Shown in pieces: positions 1 to 9,964 of a stretch of DNA of 64,000 nt. The first letter of the stretch is position 1; every line of letters starts with the position of its first letter. The stretch spans positions 310,001-374,000 of the forward strand of contig NZ_JAAKGO010000002.1 in the NCBI RefSeq assembly GCF_011043525.1, written 5' to 3'. The DNA is from Sphingobacterium sp. SGG-5. Its GTDB lineage: Bacteria > Bacteroidota > Bacteroidia > Sphingobacteriales > Sphingobacteriaceae. The position numbers and the translations under genes are program-made. Under the pieces are notes generated by a model, which worked only from the letters and a program-made list of their open reading frames with translations, had not been told where the DNA came from and did not search any database.

Positions 1-1572
1 CGATACTGACGTCTTTTTACCGTCTATAATCTCAACAATACGTGTATGAACAGGGGATTGTATAGTCCATTTTTCGGTTGGCAAATGTCCTTCATTATTA
101 ATTAAGCTACTTTCGGTCTTCTCGGTAGCAGGGAGGTAAGCCTGTGGGATATGATATATTTCGATATTATTCAATACTGGGCTTGCCAAAGATTCCTGAA
201 TGTGCAATTTTATTTTATTTGTACGATAGGTTTCAAATCTTAAAATACGCTTGTAGCCAATTGTAGTTCCTTCCACGAGCAACTTCCAGGTGTTTTTGCT
301 TTCATCCCATGCTTCGACAACAAAACGTGACACACGTTGTCCTAAAGGAATGTATTCCTGTAGCAGGACACTGTTGATATCTTTTTTTTCATCTAAATCT
401 ATTTCAATAGACGCAGCAAATACATGATCATCGGTTGCCCAATACGAATCATACCTTCCGTCCAATAAATTTTCTGCAGCATAGGCTTTGTCATTACCCC
501 GCACAGCATCTGCAGTCACTCTTTTATTTTCTGCCAGATTATGAGTAAACATATTATCGAGCGTATGTTTCAGCTCCATCAATCGTGTTGAATCTTTAAA
601 ATGTATACGACCGCTTTGATCCACAGGTACATTCAACAACAAGTTGGCATTACGTCCCACCGAAGCACAAAAAATATCCACGAGCTTATCAACGGGTTTG
701 ACTTGATTATCGGTCTCTTGACTATAAAACCATCCCGGACGGATCGACACATCTACCTCTCCTGGCACCCAAAACTTACCGTATCGATTTCCAGAATTCA
801 ACGTATCTAAACGTGGTGATTTACCCGGCATGAAACCTTCAATGTCCAGTCTTGACCAATTTGTCTCTCCGGCATAACCCGCTTCATTTCCTATCCAGCG
901 GCAGCCCGGGCCTACATCGCTGAATATAATGGCGTCAGGCTGGTGTTTATAAACGGTATTGTTAAACAGGTTCCAGTCATATTCCTGGCGTTTGCCATTT
1001 GTACCTTCTCCATTGGCTCCGTCAAACCACACTTCAAATATGTCACCGTAATTGGTCAGCACTTCCGTCAATGTATTGGCAAATAACTGATTATATTCTT
1101 TCGTGCCATAAAACGGATGATTACGGTCCCAAGGCGAAAGATATATGCCAAATTTTAACCCTGCTTGCCGGCATGCAACTGAAAGTTCTTTTAGCACATC
1201 GCCCTTCCCGTTTTTCCACAGGCTTTCACGGACAGTATGTGTACTGTATTGGCTCGGCCACAAACAGAATCCATCGTGATGTTTGGCGGTGATGATAATG
1301 CCCTTCATGCCTGCCTTTTGAGCAGTTTCTACCCATTGCGTGCAGTCCAGATCAGTGGGATTAAACAGCTGTGGATTTTCCGTGCCATCTCCCCACTCCT
1401 TATTGGTGAAGGTATTGGGCCCAAAATGTACAAACATATAATATTCCATTTTTTGCCAATCCATCTGCGCAGAAGATGGCAATGCGCCATAGGGCGCTGG
1501 AGGAGGAAATGGTTGACGACAAGCCCCAAGGAATAAAAAAAGGATCAGACAAAGAATGTGTAAATCTTTCAT
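1..1572 (-). CDS. GH29 alpha-L-fucosidase lipoprotein (3' end outside window)
   Basis: This protein probably removes alpha-L-fucose from glycans in the periplasm or at the cell surface. The frame is open from an ATG at 1572 to the window edge (524 codons), so the C-terminus is missing. The N-terminus is a lipoprotein signal with lipobox FLGAC and the lipidated cysteine at residue 18. The catalytic region contains YMFVHFGPNTFTNKEWGDG, then KHHDGFCLWPS, and EVWFDGANGEG, whose Asp (about residue 184) fits the GH29 nucleophile. After about residue 340 the sequence resembles a discoidin/F5-8 type C domain (AENLLDGRYDSYWATDD). It is the last visible gene of the left PUL, 139 bp behind a DUF1735 lipoprotein. 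Family assignment is firm; the fucosyl linkage is not known. Core or antennary fucose of N-glycans is inferred from the GH18 neighbour. Confidence 0.92.
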   Translation of the reverse strand, partial: MKDLHILCLILFLFLGACRQPFPPPAPYGALPSSAQMDWQKMEYYMFVHFGPNTFTNKEWGDGTENPQLFNPTDLDCTQWVETAQKAGMKGIIITAKHHDGFCLWPSQYSTHTVRESLWKNGKGDVLKELSVACRQAGLKFGIYLSPWDRNHPFYGTKEYNQLFANTLTEVLTNYGDIFEVWFDGANGEGTNGKRQEYDWNLFNNTVYKHQPDAIIFSDVGPGCRWIGNEAGYAGETNWSRLDIEGFMPGKSPRLDTLNSGNRYGKFWVPGEVDVSIRPGWFYSQETDNQVKPVDKLVDIFCASVGRNANLLLNVPVDQSGRIHFKDSTRLMELKHTLDNMFTHNLAENKRVTADAVRGNDKAYAAENLLDGRYDSYWATDDHVFAASIEIDLDEKKDINSVLLQEYIPLGQRVSRFVVEAWDESKNTWKLLVEGTTIGYKRILRFETYRTNKIKLHIQESLASPVLNNIEIYHIPQAYLPATEKTESSLINNEGHLPTEKWTIQSPVHTRIVEIIDGKKTSVS

Positions 1573-1664
1573 AAAACGATTTAATTGTTTACTTCGGTCA
1601 CTTTAACGACAACAGGGATAATTACGGACGGCTTTCACCGTCGACTTATGCTAAATCAAATCGA

Positions 1665-1689
1665 TGTTTGGAGCGATATGCTCCAAACA
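1665..1689. other. Perfect 10-bp hairpin between surface lipoprotein and fucosidase genes
   Basis: The arms TGTTTGGAGC (1665-1674) and GCTCCAAACA (1680-1689) are exact inverted complements around a 5-base loop. In the minus-strand transcript no strong U-tract follows, so a classical intrinsic terminator is not clear. It may act as an mRNA stability or processing element that sets the level of the downstream fucosidase transcript. Confidence 0.5.
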
Positions 1690-1711
1690 CCGATCTCACA
1701 CTTTTTATTTC

Positions 1712-2722
1712 TTATTGCACGCTATATACGCCCATGAAGACCAACCCGTTCATCGGCGAAGTCAGCTCCAGTTTGATATATCGGGCCTCTACAGCACCGT
1801 ACATACCAAGATACTGGTATCCACTTTGAAGATTCATCTTCTCCCGGGGAAAATCAGCAATCTCAGTATAGGTCGTTCCATCCGTACTCAGTGAAAATTT
1901 CACATGGCTAAAGGTATTTTCAGGAGAATTGGTGGTAGCATTTCTCGAATACACCCGCAAACCAGAGATCTTTTTTGTATTCTTCATGTCAAATACAATA
2001 ATTGCCGGATCCGCCGAAAAGGATAAATAATTGCTCGTTCTTGTATTCCAAAGATTCGAAATCGGACTACTCGTGTGGCTAGACGTATAGGTCCACGTGT
2101 TATAGTCACTACTTCCTATAAGTGAACCAAGCATATCTGCTGATGCTACATTTTCTTTGCCTATATATAAAGATTCGGACACGTGTATTTTTACATATAC
2201 AGTATTCAGATTGGAACTAATATGTACATTATTAGACACCGACGTTAGTTTGATAGGCACCAAATAATTACCGGGCTCAAGTTCAGCGACCTTCGTATTA
2301 GCGATACGAAAAGAGACCGACTCTCCCGAATGTGTTTCTCCTGCCTCAATGGATATCGAGGTATTTGTCAGTTCTATAATACTTTCTGAAAGTGAAAGAT
2401 AGTCTGTCCCATGGCTAGTATTGTATTCCTGTACCAACGCGTTGTCTATGCCCACTGAAGCGGTAAGCTCACCTGTCAGCTTATTTACGCGTACGGGAAA
2501 CTGAAGATCAACATTACTAAAAGTCCCTATAGGGGTTTGTGTAGCCACGAATACTTTCTCGTTCTGCACATCGTCGGCCGTTTCATTGGTGGTACTTATA
2601 TAAGCATAAGTATTGGAATCACCGACTATGTCAAAAGATTCCTCTTTGTTACATGCTTGAAAAAAACCTAATCCAAGAAGTGTGCATATCGTGCCGATAT
2701 GTATTGATTTTAAATATTTCAT
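1712..2722 (-). CDS. DUF1735 surface lipoprotein with C-terminal discoidin-like domain
   Basis: This is a probable surface glycan-binding lipoprotein of the left PUL. The ATG at 2722 (MKYLKSIHIG) is preferred over an upstream GTG at 2746, which would overlap the preceding gene. The signal peptide ends at a lipobox-like FFQAC, and the following NKEESFD is acidic, as in Bacteroidota lipoprotein export signals. Residues of about 40-165 match the DUF1735 (BT_3987-like N-terminal) pattern, with a VDYLSLSES-type strand region and NYLVPIKLTSV. Residues of about 190-335 resemble an F5/8 type C carbohydrate-binding fold (SADPAIIVFDMKNTKKISGLR, then ARYIKLELTSP). It lies 11 bp after the DUF1735-LamG gene and is presumably co-transcribed. 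No catalytic motif was seen. The ligand is inferred to be N-glycan. Confidence 0.85.
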   Translation of the reverse strand: MKYLKSIHIGTICTLLGLGFFQACNKEESFDIVGDSNTYAYISTTNETADDVQNEKVFVATQTPIGTFSNVDLQFPVRVNKLTGELTASVGIDNALVQEYNTSHGTDYLSLSESIIELTNTSISIEAGETHSGESVSFRIANTKVAELEPGNYLVPIKLTSVSNNVHISSNLNTVYVKIHVSESLYIGKENVASADMLGSLIGSSDYNTWTYTSSHTSSPISNLWNTRTSNYLSFSADPAIIVFDMKNTKKISGLRVYSRNATTNSPENTFSHVKFSLSTDGTTYTEIADFPREKMNLQSGYQYLGMYGAVEARYIKLELTSPMNGLVFMGVYSVQ

Positions 2723-2733
2723 AAGGGTAATAT

Positions 2734-3951
2734 TTATTGGTAACACTCATTTTTTTCATCCTGCAGCCAGGTTACAAAACTACTTTTATCGTACTGTTGA
2801 TATATGTCGCTCTCCGTGGGTGACCTCCAAGTGTCAGACCAGTCCATGTCGTATCCGTTTCCGGTAGCATCGTGAAAAATATGTCCCGAAGATTCGTTCA
2901 TTTTCCAATATGCCAGTAAACCTGACGTCTCAGCGTCTACGCCACACATACCCATTTGTATTTCATTGGCTACCAAAGCCTTATTCCATAGTTTGACCTC
3001 CGCGATGCGGCCGCTGGTTCTTTGTTGAGACGGATAGCCGGCCCAAGACATCCCTATTTCAAACTTTGAAAATTTAAATCCGGACGGTGTTCCTAAAATT
3101 TCAGCATCTTTAACGCCATCCACATACATGGCATATTTACTGCCATCGAATGTCAGCGATACCGTATACCACCTGTTTGGCGCAAATAAAGTTTTGGAGA
3201 CAATACTACCTCCGGGCGACACCCACTGTAATTGGTTTCTATCAAGACCATTCTCCCCAAAGCGTAACATATTCTGCCCATTTTCTCCACCCCAATTACA
3301 TAAGCGCCGAATTCTGTTCGGCTTGTCTTCCGTTAAGAATACCTTGATCTCGCACGTATATTGTGGAAGGTCGATCGGCGTAAAGCCTTCTTTAGACTCT
3401 TCAAACCAATATTCACTATACAAGTTATAGTTTGATATGTCCAACGAACTAAAGTGTAATTTACGCGAGACGCGTAAAAACACCGTTTTCGCCGATGCCA
3501 AAACTTCCAAGTCCCCGTTGCTCACACGCTGAATCGACACAGGAATCACATATGAACGGCCATCCACCCAATTCTCGGTAGATACTACCTGTATGCGGAT
3601 ACCGTTTGAAAACGCTTTACCCGCATTAATTGTATCCCGGATGTCCAATAACTTTACCGAAGATTCGGGAACAGGATAATAAGATGTCTTATTCTTTTGG
3701 TTATACACTTGGAGCGCATCGTTGTCTATCTGATAATCAACGATCACGTCTTCGTTTACTTTTCGCGTGGCGGACGTCGTTACATAACGTATAGATGGAG
3801 TGTCATCCAATTGGAAAGTGGCGAGCGCGTTTACATCGGTACCTGTTAAAAGCACATAATTTTTATCCGGATCAAACTGGTCATCTCCATTACAAGATAT
3901 AAATGCTCCGAGGACGCATAACCACAAAAAGTATTTATTTAATATTTTCAT
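2734..3951 (-). CDS. DUF1735 surface lipoprotein with LamG-like lectin domain
   Basis: This 405-residue lipoprotein has signal peptide MKILNKYFLWLCVLGAFISC, with the lipid cysteine at residue 20, followed by NGDDQFD. The DUF1735 domain covers roughly residues 35-155 (VIPVSIQRVSNGDL). The second half, residues 170-395, reads as a concanavalin A-like/LamG jelly roll: WYTVSLTFDGSKYAMYVDG, GRIAEVKLWNKAL and GLLAYWKMNE are typical of that fold. It is 24 bp from the GH18 gene upstream and 11 bp from the second DUF1735 lipoprotein. The likely role is substrate capture at the outer membrane next to the SusC/SusD transporter and the GH18 enzyme. LamG domains can also be catalytic, but no hydrolase signature was recognised. 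Confidence 0.85.
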   Translation of the reverse strand: MKILNKYFLWLCVLGAFISCNGDDQFDPDKNYVLLTGTDVNALATFQLDDTPSIRYVTTSATRKVNEDVIVDYQIDNDALQVYNQKNKTSYYPVPESSVKLLDIRDTINAGKAFSNGIRIQVVSTENWVDGRSYVIPVSIQRVSNGDLEVLASAKTVFLRVSRKLHFSSLDISNYNLYSEYWFEESKEGFTPIDLPQYTCEIKVFLTEDKPNRIRRLCNWGGENGQNMLRFGENGLDRNQLQWVSPGGSIVSKTLFAPNRWYTVSLTFDGSKYAMYVDGVKDAEILGTPSGFKFSKFEIGMSWAGYPSQQRTSGRIAEVKLWNKALVANEIQMGMCGVDAETSGLLAYWKMNESSGHIFHDATGNGYDMDWSDTWRSPTESDIYQQYDKSSFVTWLQDEKNECYQ

Positions 3952-3975
3952 CTCAATTGTCTTTAATAATAAACA

Positions 3976-4929
3976 TTAACGAACGGCGGGATTCATGATC
4001 TGAATCGCTTGTCTAAACTCGTTGTATGGGATACCCGAGGATGAATAGTAATTTCTCCCCAAGAAGAAAACACCTGCTCCGCCTTTACGCTCACCGGTAG
4101 CTGGTTTCCATCTCGCATAATCCAAAAGTTTTCCTCCATCCGCATAGAAAACACCAAAAGACTCACAATAAATCATCTTTTCGGGTGGAAAACCTGTGGG
4201 CTGCCGAAGTGTTGTCTGGTTACTATAGGCTTGTTGAACAAAATAATCACAATATGGTATCGTTTCGAGCGGTGGCACCGTATTAAAGTAGTCAATAATC
4301 AAGAGCTTCTCGGGATACTGTCCCTGTGGTCCAAAATACTTCGCCAGTTCGATAGTCAATCGGGTAATGTTGGTCGCATTCCAACCCTCATAATCCACAT
4401 CCACCCCGTCAAGTCCGGGTTCCAGTACCTGATTGGCAATCCATTTCGCATAAGCAGTCATGGTTTCATCACTGACGTTACTGTTGTCACCCATGTCATA
4501 ATCTACGCCGTCCACAGTGAATTTATGTCTATAGTGCGAAGCATCGGCATGCATCACAAAACGAATTCCCTTTTTTTCCTGGCAAAACTTCATATCTTGA
4601 TAGGCTAAAGGGTGTGTATCGGCCGTCGGTATCCCCATCCATAGGTTGACAATATCAATACTGTCGGGAAGCCCCATAATACGTTCACCCCAAGAAGAAG
4701 GATATTTTGTTCCTGACACACCTTCTACTGGAGACCAAGCCTCGTAATAGGCAAAACTTACTTCGCGGTCCATCTTCCTGAATTCACGCAAGTCTGCATA
4801 ATACTGCTCATCGTAGGTGTGAAGCGTTTGAATTTCCATATTTTCTATATCCGTATCACAACTCACATAAGTGGATGCGATAAAAAGATACAGCGCTACA
4901 TTTATAATTCTAAATTTCATCTTATTCAT
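3976..4929 (-). CDS. GH18 endo-beta-N-acetylglucosaminidase-like lipoprotein
   Basis: This GH18 hydrolase is likely to cut the chitobiose core of N-glycans at the cell surface. It carries the complete catalytic signature DxxDxDxE in LDGVDVDYEGW (D174, D177, D179, E181), with E181 as predicted acid/base and D179 assisting the substrate N-acetyl group. The N-terminus is a lipoprotein signal (STYVSC, Cys24). At 317 residues it is single-domain and matches the compact endo-type GH18 family (EndoH/EndoF/BT_3987-like) rather than larger processive chitinases. It lacks its own N-terminal DUF1735 domain, which is present instead on the two following lipoproteins. It sits directly after SusD in the operon. 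Whether it prefers high-mannose or complex glycans cannot be told; a fucosidase in the same locus leans towards fucosylated complex or hybrid types. Confidence 0.9.
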   Translation of the reverse strand: MNKMKFRIINVALYLFIASTYVSCDTDIENMEIQTLHTYDEQYYADLREFRKMDREVSFAYYEAWSPVEGVSGTKYPSSWGERIMGLPDSIDIVNLWMGIPTADTHPLAYQDMKFCQEKKGIRFVMHADASHYRHKFTVDGVDYDMGDNSNVSDETMTAYAKWIANQVLEPGLDGVDVDYEGWNATNITRLTIELAKYFGPQGQYPEKLLIIDYFNTVPPLETIPYCDYFVQQAYSNQTTLRQPTGFPPEKMIYCESFGVFYADGGKLLDYARWKPATGERKGGAGVFFLGRNYYSSSGIPYNEFRQAIQIMNPAVR

Positions 4930-4944
4930 TTTTTGATTTTTGAA

Positions 4945-6552
4945 TTACTTCTTATCCCACCATAATTTCGTTCCGCCATTATCCGGTCCACCCAGCTTCG
5001 CTACACCCGACTGTACGCCTGCTGCATTTTTCTCATACTCCGACTGTGGATAAGGGATACGGCGAACCTGTATCTGGGTGCTGACCGTACCATTACTGCG
5101 GTTCGTTACGACAGGTAATAATTTGGGGTAACCCGTACGACGAAATTCTGCCCAACCCTCGGGACCGTCAGGAAACATCGCTATCCATTTCTGGGTAATA
5201 ATCCGTTCAAGCTTCTGCTCATTGGTATCCGTATCCGACCAGCGAATGGTTATCGTACTCGGAGCGGCGGTTCCATCCTGATTTTTCGCATTATCCACAA
5301 AGGGAGCGGGAGCTGCCGTGCTGTTGAGATAAGCCTCCGCCGAACCAGCACCCGTTTCTTCGAACGATACTGTAATACCACGTTCGTAAAACTCCTTAGC
5401 CGTACCGCCCATGGCCCAACCACGCAGTGCACCTTCGGCACGCAGGAAGTAAGCTTCTGCAGCAGTCATCCACACAATTTCAGTGCTATTCTGATCCATA
5501 TTAAAACTGGATATATTACCCCCAACATAATCTGTCCACGAACTTGTCACGATGCCTAAACGCACACCATGAAATTGTCCGTCGGATGCTTTTGTAAAGT
5601 ACCGCTCACGGCGCGGATCTGCATATCCGTTCATGTAAGCGTCCATAGTTGCTCCCATTCGTGCTTCTCCACCATTGAAGTCCTTAATTTCCCATAAAGG
5701 ATGATAATAGATCAGGTCGGCAGAATGCTTTAAGCTAGCCTTTTCGTTTGACGTGCCGATAACACCGATTGGATTATTGATTGATTTTTCTGCTTCCAGC
5801 CGGGCCAGATCAGGGTTGGCGTACACCACCCGCATTGCTAAGCGCAAACGTAGCGTATTGGCAAATTTCACCCATCTTGTCGCGTCGCCTCCGTAGACAT
5901 AGTCAAATTTTTTCATGATTGTTGCTCCTGGATTGGCAATCACATATGTCGTTAGCTCGTCTATGGCGACATCCAATTCTTCAAAAAACTTCGTGTATAC
6001 CTCCGCCTGCGAATCGTATTGTCCCTGCAAATTGCCCTCTCCAAAATGGATATAAGGAATTGGTCCATAGGTATCGGTAACACGGTGCATGGCCGCCACT
6101 TTAACGACCGTTGCCAGCGCAGCAATCTCGGGAAGGCCCTGTTCGCCGGCAATTTTATTTATTTCCTTCCATGCCGACATCGCATATAAAAATGGCTTTT
6201 CAAACATTTGGGCGATCCAACCTGTTTGGAATGCGTATGAGCCGTTATGTACTCCGGCATACCAAGCTCCGGTAGGAGCAACGTATCCTGAATAGAGGTC
6301 TGATGAAAGGCCCTGTGCCACCTGATAGTCACTTGAGGAATTGATCCCATCCTTGAACATCACAACATTTCGTTGGAGCTGGGCAAAGAATGAACCCGTT
6401 TTCAAATTGTCCCAGGACATCATTTCTTCACTCGCCTCGTGCTTGTTTTCGTTAAGGTCCATAAACGAATCGGTACAACCAGCCATCAATAGGCCGATTA
6501 TTGCACAATAGCTGATCGATTTCGCATAGGTATATATTCTATATATCAACAT
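4945..6552 (-). CDS. SusD/RagB-family glycan-binding outer-membrane lipoprotein
   Basis: This is the glycan-binding lid partner of the adjacent SusC channel. It is 535 residues long, with a signal peptide ending at LLMAGC (lipid cysteine about residue 26) followed by TDSFMDLNENKH, the usual SusD start. The sequence follows the SusD-like_2 pattern: MHRVTDTYGPIPYIHFGEG, ATRWVKFANTLRLRLAMRV, VWMTAAEAYFLRAEGALRGW, and near the end GPEGWAEFRRTGYP. The helical TPR-like core is inferred from family knowledge. It begins 11 bp after the SusC stop, the obligate SusC-SusD order. The start is the ATG at 6552. Ligand specificity for N-glycan is inferred from context. Confidence 0.93.
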   Translation of the reverse strand: MLIYRIYTYAKSISYCAIIGLLMAGCTDSFMDLNENKHEASEEMMSWDNLKTGSFFAQLQRNVVMFKDGINSSSDYQVAQGLSSDLYSGYVAPTGAWYAGVHNGSYAFQTGWIAQMFEKPFLYAMSAWKEINKIAGEQGLPEIAALATVVKVAAMHRVTDTYGPIPYIHFGEGNLQGQYDSQAEVYTKFFEELDVAIDELTTYVIANPGATIMKKFDYVYGGDATRWVKFANTLRLRLAMRVVYANPDLARLEAEKSINNPIGVIGTSNEKASLKHSADLIYYHPLWEIKDFNGGEARMGATMDAYMNGYADPRRERYFTKASDGQFHGVRLGIVTSSWTDYVGGNISSFNMDQNSTEIVWMTAAEAYFLRAEGALRGWAMGGTAKEFYERGITVSFEETGAGSAEAYLNSTAAPAPFVDNAKNQDGTAAPSTITIRWSDTDTNEQKLERIITQKWIAMFPDGPEGWAEFRRTGYPKLLPVVTNRSNGTVSTQIQVRRIPYPQSEYEKNAAGVQSGVAKLGGPDNGGTKLWWDKK

Positions 6553-6563
6553 GATTGTAATTA

Positions 6564-9500
6564 TTAAAATTGAAGTTTAACCGAAAAACCAAGATTGCGA
6601 AGACTAGGCTGCATAAAATAATCTATCCCTTGGAAATAGGTTCCTGTACTTGCCGTTAATTCCGGATCATAAGGTGCTTTCCTATATAAGAAAAACAGGT
6701 TTCTACCGATAAAGGACACATTCATTCCTTTCACCGCGTTTGTCCATTTACTAACCGGTATGTCGTATCCAAGAGTCAATTCGCTTAAGCGAATATTGGT
6801 GGCACTATACACATACATGGAACCTGCTCCTCCATTAGGTGCTCCGATGATCTGATAATATTCCTTTGCCGGGATACGGTATCCGTTGACCACAGCACCA
6901 CCGGCATCTCGAGCCTCCGCTGTAGTTTGGGATACGCCATAATAATCCAACAAGGCTTGTGTGTTCGAAACGCCAACTCCCCCAAAACGTGCGGTCGCTA
7001 AGAAACCAAAGGAAATGCCATTCCATCCAAAGCTATTTCCCCAACCTAGGTTGAACTTCGGGGCTGCATTACCTGCATAAATAAATGTATTTGACTCAGC
7101 AATCACGGTATTAGATACGGGGTCCACATAGATCGCGCCGTGTTCATCGGTACGCAATGACGTCACATAAATATCACCCATGGAACCGCCTTCCCGCAGT
7201 GAAATCTTATAATTACCTGTTCCTGCCATATCGAATGTAGGCAAAGTAATTTCATCACCCGTAACCGGGTTTTTTGTCGACTCATCAATCAACTGAATGA
7301 CCTTATTACGATTTAAAGAATAAGTGCCATAGGTACTCCAAGAAAATTTACCCCATTGGTTACTATAACGTGCAGAGAGTTCGATCCCTTTGTTATCTAT
7401 CTGACCCGCATTCAGATAGATACTGGTGTATCCTGAACTGGAGGAAAGAGGCACGTCAAAGATCTGGTTATAGGTACTGGATTTGTAAAAAGTTGCATCA
7501 ATCTTTAATTTATTTTGAAACAAACCAAAATTTGCACCTATTTCGCTGGCCTTTGTCCTTTCTGGTTTTAAGTACGGATTATGTAATCTCGCCAGCGTGG
7601 TCGGCACACCGTTGGCTACCGGATAGGTAGGAATAGCAATTTGATAAGCGGGTTCATTCCCTACTTCGGAATACGAAGCTCGTACCTTCATATACGGCAT
7701 AATATCACTTTTGATGTCGAACATCTCTGTAATAATACCCGACAAACCTATAGAAGGATAGAAGAAAGACGAAGAACTGGTATTCGCCAATGTAGAGGGC
7801 CAATCGTTACGGGCCGAAACATCCAAATACAACATGCCTCTATAACCTACCTGAGCACTACCAAAAACAGACTGTCTTTGTTTTATATACGCTGTTTGTG
7901 TGGCTTCAGAAGTGGAGCGCGCGATATTGGAGTATGTAAACAGATTGGGTACCATCGCCAACTTGCCTCCATACATATCCTGATCAAAATGGATATCATC
8001 GATACTAGCCCCAATATTCGCTACAATATTGAAGTTGTCTTCCCAAAAATTACGATCGATATTTAATAATACTTCGCCATACATCTGACGGCTTTTATTG
8101 GCATCAAGCGAATAAAATCCTGTCTCCGAAGCGAATAGATTGGTGGTTGATGCATTAAATTTCCTTTCGAAATCTTCGTTGGCCTGATCTAACCTAAACC
8201 GGCCGGATAAATTAATTCCTTGGTCAAACTCGTACTTTAATGAAGCCGTAGTGGTGTACCGGGTTTTGGTATTACCAAACAATTCACGATCCGTCACCCA
8301 ATATGGATTTTGGAGGCCCATACCATCGTCGTATGGCCAAAATTGTGTGGGGAAATTTCTTTCGGGGTTATAACGTTCAAAGGCTGATACGCGGTCGAAG
8401 TCGTCCCCTGCCGGGAAAAGATAGACAGGCACAATTGGGTTATGGTATTCGCCCTGTGCCAGCATATTCTGTTCCTTAATCCTGCTTATAGTAGCTTGCA
8501 AATCTAACTCTAACCTGTCATCTAAAAACTTAGTGGTATTACGAAGAGAGAAATTTATTTTATTGTAGTCGTTGTGACGTATAATACCTCCCGCCATTGT
8601 ATTACCTAAAGATACATAGGTCTGGTTCTTACTTGTTCCCGTCGACAGGTTGACCGAATTGATCACCGAATGTCCGGTCTGGAAGAAATCCCGAGGTGCA
8701 TAACTAGAAGGTGTAGCAAGCTTGTCACCCCAACTATAGAAATCCCCCACACTGGAGGTGCCATATTCCTGCTGAAAGTCAGGTAATACCAAGGGGTTTG
8801 AGAATGTCGTACTGTTGGATAGATTGATGGAGGTCTTCCCTTCTTGTCCTCTTTTTGTTGTAACCATCACTACGCCATTAGCTGCTGCACTACCGTATAA
8901 GGCTGCTGCAGAGGCCCCACTCAATACGGAAATACTTTCGATATCATCGGGGTTAATTGTAGAAAGGGCATCACCGGTCTGTCCTGCACCAGAAAAACGA
9001 TCCCCAATATCACCTCTTTCTACATTGAACATCGGCACACCATCGATTACGTATAAGGCATTGTTAGATCCCGAAATAGATTTTGTACCCCGCATGACCA
9101 CACGTGCAGCACCACCTATTCCTGAGGAAGAACTATTGATCGTCACACCAGCCACCTTTCCGTTCAAGCTGTTGACAAAATTGGCATCTGGTACCCTCGT
9201 CACCTCGTCCGCATTGATCTGCTGCACATTATAAGACAGCGACTTCGCTTCTTTCCTAATACCCAGTGCTGTTACAACAACTTCCTCCATTTGTGTTTCT
9301 GAACCTTGCAGTACAACTTCGACCGTAGATTGGTTGCCCACAGCTATTTCAGCTGGCTGCATGCCAACGAAGGAAACGACTAATACGACATTATTGGAAG
9401 GTACTTCCAATCGAAAATTTCCTTCTGCATCAGTGCGTACACCGGTAGTTGTTCCCTTTATCACGACGGTCGCACCCACAATAGGGTCGCCCAAAGCGTC

Positions 9501-9920
9501 TTTGACAACGCCCAGCACCACTCGTTGTTGACGTGTAGTCCGCTTCTCTCTCTCCGGTTTAAGGATTAAAATATGGTTTCCACTCATCCGAGCTTCTAAA
9601 CCTTGGGGTGTCAATACCCGGCGAAGGACATCCTTAACCTTCGTATCCCGCGCAGAGACACTGACCTTTCGAGACAGATCTACTTCCTCAGAATCAAAGA
9701 AAAACGAGTAGGTCGTCTGTTGTTTTATCGCTGAAACAAGAACCGAAAGAGGCTGGTTAGTTATATTCACAGTAACATGAGCATCCTGTGAATATACCGA
9801 TGCTGTAGCGGCAAAGACGCCACAAAACATCAATAATATAGTTAGTTTCATGATTTTTGTCATACTGCGGAGGCGATTCTTTGAATACAATGACCCTGCG
9901 CAGTGTATTTTTTTATACAT
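6564..9920 (-). CDS. SusC/RagA-family TonB-dependent receptor with STN domain
   Basis: This is the outer-membrane import channel of the left PUL. The ATG at 9920 (MYKKIHCAG) is preferred over a TTG two codons upstream. Domains in order: signal peptide to about residue 45; STN domain at about 48-115 (QQTTYSFFFDSEEVDLSRK); a carboxypeptidase-regulatory-like beta domain at about 135-215 (GDPIVGATVVIKGTTTG); TonB box/plug (MEEVVVTALGIRKE, then VIDGVPMF and GSAAANGVVMVTTKRG); and a beta-barrel to the terminal phenylalanine (VKLQF). The STN domain marks a receptor that signals substrate occupancy to a periplasmic FecR-like anti-sigma factor. That partner and its sigma factor are encoded immediately upstream. 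SusD follows after 11 bp. Confidence 0.95.
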   Translation of the reverse strand: MYKKIHCAGSLYSKNRLRSMTKIMKLTILLMFCGVFAATASVYSQDAHVTVNITNQPLSVLVSAIKQQTTYSFFFDSEEVDLSRKVSVSARDTKVKDVLRRVLTPQGLEARMSGNHILILKPEREKRTTRQQRVVLGVVKDALGDPIVGATVVIKGTTTGVRTDAEGNFRLEVPSNNVVLVVSFVGMQPAEIAVGNQSTVEVVLQGSETQMEEVVVTALGIRKEAKSLSYNVQQINADEVTRVPDANFVNSLNGKVAGVTINSSSSGIGGAARVVMRGTKSISGSNNALYVIDGVPMFNVERGDIGDRFSGAGQTGDALSTINPDDIESISVLSGASAAALYGSAAANGVVMVTTKRGQEGKTSINLSNSTTFSNPLVLPDFQQEYGTSSVGDFYSWGDKLATPSSYAPRDFFQTGHSVINSVNLSTGTSKNQTYVSLGNTMAGGIIRHNDYNKINFSLRNTTKFLDDRLELDLQATISRIKEQNMLAQGEYHNPIVPVYLFPAGDDFDRVSAFERYNPERNFPTQFWPYDDGMGLQNPYWVTDRELFGNTKTRYTTTASLKYEFDQGINLSGRFRLDQANEDFERKFNASTTNLFASETGFYSLDANKSRQMYGEVLLNIDRNFWEDNFNIVANIGASIDDIHFDQDMYGGKLAMVPNLFTYSNIARSTSEATQTAYIKQRQSVFGSAQVGYRGMLYLDVSARNDWPSTLANTSSSSFFYPSIGLSGIITEMFDIKSDIMPYMKVRASYSEVGNEPAYQIAIPTYPVANGVPTTLARLHNPYLKPERTKASEIGANFGLFQNKLKIDATFYKSSTYNQIFDVPLSSSSGYTSIYLNAGQIDNKGIELSARYSNQWGKFSWSTYGTYSLNRNKVIQLIDESTKNPVTGDEITLPTFDMAGTGNYKISLREGGSMGDIYVTSLRTDEHGAIYVDPVSNTVIAESNTFIYAGNAAPKFNLGWGNSFGWNGISFGFLATARFGGVGVSNTQALLDYYGVSQTTAEARDAGGAVVNGYRIPAKEYYQIIGAPNGGAGSMYVYSATNIRLSELTLGYDIPVSKWTNAVKGMNVSFIGRNLFFLYRKAPYDPELTASTGTYFQGIDYFMQPSLRNLGFSVKLQF

Positions 9921-9964
9921 TTGCAAATGAATTGAGGTTTATACGATTTCAATTTACTCCATGA

